DNA of 5,444 nt from Thermopetrobacter sp964430935 (GTDB lineage Bacteria > Pseudomonadota > Alphaproteobacteria > Rhizobiales > Aestuariivirgaceae). The translations under genes and the position numbers were made by a program. Below, in pieces: positions 4,090 to 5,444 of the stretch (the stretch's first letter is position 1; every line of letters begins with the position of its first letter). The notes beneath the pieces were generated by a model. The model ran no database searches and had not been told where the DNA came from. It was given only the letters and a program-made list of their open reading frames with translations. The stretch lies in contig CAYSHK010000001.1 in the NCBI GenBank assembly GCA_964430935.1, positions 1-5,444 on the forward strand, in the 5' to 3' direction.

Positions 4090-5301
4090 CTAGCAGTCGC
4101 TCTCGCGCAGGGCCTTCACGCCCGGAAGCTCCTTGCCCTCCAGCCATTCCAGGAAGGCGCCGCCGGCGGTGGAGACGTAGGTGAAGTCGTCCGTGACGCC
4201 GGCCGCGTTCAGAGCCGCCACGGTGTCGCCGCCGCCGGCGACGGTGGTCAGCTTGCCGGCCTTGGTCAGCGCGGCGGCCGCGCGCGCGATCTCCACCGTG
4301 CCGGTGTCGAACGGCGGCACCTCGAAGGCGCCCAGCGGACCGTTCCACAGCAGCGTCCTGAGATCCTGGAGACGCAGCTTCAGATCGGCGATGGACTGCG
4401 GTCCGATGTCGAGGATCATGGAGTCCGAGGGCACGCCGTCCAGCGTGCAGGTCTCGGCCTCCGCGCCCGCCTTGAACTCCTTCGCGCAGGTGGCGTCGGA
4501 CGGCAGGACGATCTCGCAGTCGTTCTCCTTCGCCTTCTCCAGAATGGCCTTCGCGGTATCCACGAAGTCCGGCTCCGCGAGCGAATTGCCCACGTCGTGA
4601 CCCAGCGCCAGCAGGAAGGTGTTGGCCATGCCGCCGCCGACGATGATCTGGTCCATGCGCGGCAGCAGATTCTCCAGCACCGGGATCTTCGTGGACACCT
4701 TGGCGCCGCCCACCAGCGCGGCGGTGGGCCGCTCCGGATCGTCCAGCGCCGCGGAGAGCGCCTCCAACTCCTTCATCAGCGACAGTCCCGCGTAGGAAGG
4801 CAGGAACTTCGTGATGCCGTATGTGGAGGCATGGGCGCGATGCGACACCGAGAAGGCATCGTTCACGTAGATGTCGCCGAGGACGGAGAGCCTGCGGGCG
4901 AAGTTCTCGTCGTTCTCCGTCTCGCCGGCATGGAAACGGAGATTCTCCAGCATGAGGACCTCGCCGGGCTTCAGCGCCCAGACGGCCTTCTCCGCCACCT
5001 CGCCGACGCAGTCGGAGGCGAACTTCACCTCCCGGCCCAGAACCCCGCCCAGGGCCTCGGCCACCGGCGCCAGCGAGAACTTCTTGTCGCGCTGTCCCTT
5101 CGGACGGCCGAAGTGGGAGAGGATCACCACCTTCGCCCCGCGCTCCACCAGGTCCGTGACCGTGGGAGCGAAGCGCTCGATGCGGGTGGCATCCGTCACC
5201 CGGCCGTCCTCCATCGGAACGTTCAGGTCGGCGCGGACGAGGACGGTCTTGTCCTTCACGTCCGCGTCCGCGATGGATTTCACACCTTCGATGCTGCTCA
5301 T
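4090..5301 (-). CDS. pgk: Phosphoglycerate kinase
   Basis: This 403-residue monomeric cytosolic kinase is full length. It transfers phosphate between 1,3-bisphosphoglycerate and ADP in glycolysis, and the reverse in gluconeogenesis and the Calvin cycle. N-domain landmarks are VLVRADLNVP (Arg23, Asp25, Asn27), LSHFGRPKG (His63, Arg66), LENLRF (Arg122) and VNDAFSVSHRAHAS (Arg155), all lining the 3-phosphoglycerate pocket. C-domain landmarks are VGGAKVSTKI (Lys201, Lys205), IIVGGGMANTFL, LLWNGPLGAFE, VAGGGDT (Asp359) and STAGGAFLEWLEGKELPGV. The STAGGA form replaces the more usual STGGGA loop. The start is the ATG at 5301-5299, overlapping the gap stop as ATGA. AAGG within the gap 3' end, seven bases upstream, serves as Shine-Dalgarno. 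A longer open frame to 5358 only reads gap codons out of frame. The stop is TAG. Confidence 0.97.
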   Translation of the reverse strand: MSSIEGVKSIADADVKDKTVLVRADLNVPMEDGRVTDATRIERFAPTVTDLVERGAKVVILSHFGRPKGQRDKKFSLAPVAEALGGVLGREVKFASDCVGEVAEKAVWALKPGEVLMLENLRFHAGETENDENFARRLSVLGDIYVNDAFSVSHRAHASTYGITKFLPSYAGLSLMKELEALSAALDDPERPTAALVGGAKVSTKIPVLENLLPRMDQIIVGGGMANTFLLALGHDVGNSLAEPDFVDTAKAILEKAKENDCEIVLPSDATCAKEFKAGAEAETCTLDGVPSDSMILDIGPQSIADLKLRLQDLRTLLWNGPLGAFEVPPFDTGTVEIARAAAALTKAGKLTTVAGGGDTVAALNAAGVTDDFTYVSTAGGAFLEWLEGKELPGVKALRESDC

Positions 5302-5444
5302 GACATCACCTTGCCCATGGCGACGGCGGTATCGTTCATGCGGTTGGAGAAGCCCCACTCGTTGTCGTACCAGGAGAGGATGCGCACCAGGCGGCCGTCC
5401 ATCACCTTGGTCTGGTCGAGCGCGAAGATCGACGAGTGCGGATC
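5298..5444 (-). CDS. gap: Glyceraldehyde-3-phosphate dehydrogenase, C-terminal end
   Basis: The last 48 codons and the TGA stop of a gene entering from the right edge are present. The translation includes DPHSSIFALDQTKVMDGRLV and then the family C-terminal signature SWYDNEWGFSNRMNDTAVAM. The conserved Asn of YDNEWGFSNR contributes to NAD(P)-nicotinamide binding in GAPDH. The enzyme oxidises glyceraldehyde 3-phosphate to 1,3-bisphosphoglycerate, the substrate of the adjacent PGK. Its stop overlaps the pgk start by four bases, so the two are translationally coupled. The catalytic cysteine and the NAD/NADP specificity loop lie outside the window, so glycolytic and Calvin forms cannot be told apart. 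Confidence 0.96.
   Translation of the reverse strand, partial: DPHSSIFALDQTKVMDGRLVRILSWYDNEWGFSNRMNDTAVAMGKVMS

Noticed and set aside
5302..5358. 19-codon N-terminal extension of pgk
   Set aside because: It reads the gap 3' end out of frame. The ATGA overlap start at 5301 gives the standard PGK N-terminus and length.
1..5444. CRISPR array, tRNA, rRNA, transposase or insertion sequence
   Set aside because: No regularly spaced repeats, cloverleaf, rRNA-like stretch, transposase motif or terminal inverted repeats were seen on either strand.

Overview
This is a GC-rich bacterial chromosomal window that looks alphaproteobacterial. The protein styles support this: a Calvin-type class II aldolase, a PGK ending in the STAGGA form of the usual STGGGA loop, and a DUF3018/MazF toxin-antitoxin pair. 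The assignment is an inference from protein style, not from a search. Nearly all genes lie on the minus strand, so transcription mostly runs from high to low coordinates.

Minus strand, in order of transcription. The 3' end of gap (glyceraldehyde-3-phosphate dehydrogenase, 5444-5298) overlaps the start of pgk (5301-4090) by four bases (ATGA). Next comes a 121-bp spacer carrying two GC-rich hairpins without T-tracts, then a class II fructose-bisphosphate aldolase gene (3968-2904). That gap-pgk-fba unit ends in a textbook rho-independent terminator (2877-2846). A gene-free stretch of just over 300 bp follows. It must supply the promoter for rpe (ribulose-5-phosphate 3-epimerase, 2529-1852), and it contains a weak promoter candidate and a strong leader hairpin.

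Beyond rpe lies a plus-strand gene for a small, very hydrophobic membrane protein of unknown function (about 1251-1760). It is convergent with rpe and divergent from gph. gph (phosphoglycolate phosphatase, HAD family, 1166-492) follows. The window ends with a type II toxin-antitoxin operon: a DUF3018 MazE-like antitoxin (390-166) overlapping by ATGA a PemK/MazF-type toxin that runs off the window edge (169-1). The pair has its own promoter candidate, whose -10 is buried in a perfect 20-bp palindrome, the likely autoregulatory operator.

The metabolic genes form one theme. GAPDH, PGK and FBA carry carbon through the triose/hexose part of glycolysis, gluconeogenesis or the Calvin cycle. Rpe serves the pentose-phosphate or Calvin cycle, and Gph disposes of 2-phosphoglycolate. 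No RuBisCO, phosphoribulokinase or CbbR is visible, so autotrophy cannot be claimed. The toxin-antitoxin end is locally less GC-rich than the metabolic genes (for example 27/60 G+C at 1-60 and 45/90 at 391-480, against 42/60 at 2221-2280), which fits acquired cargo. I see no clearly new multi-gene system. The least explained items are the orphan membrane protein splitting rpe from gph, and the structured intergenic regions.
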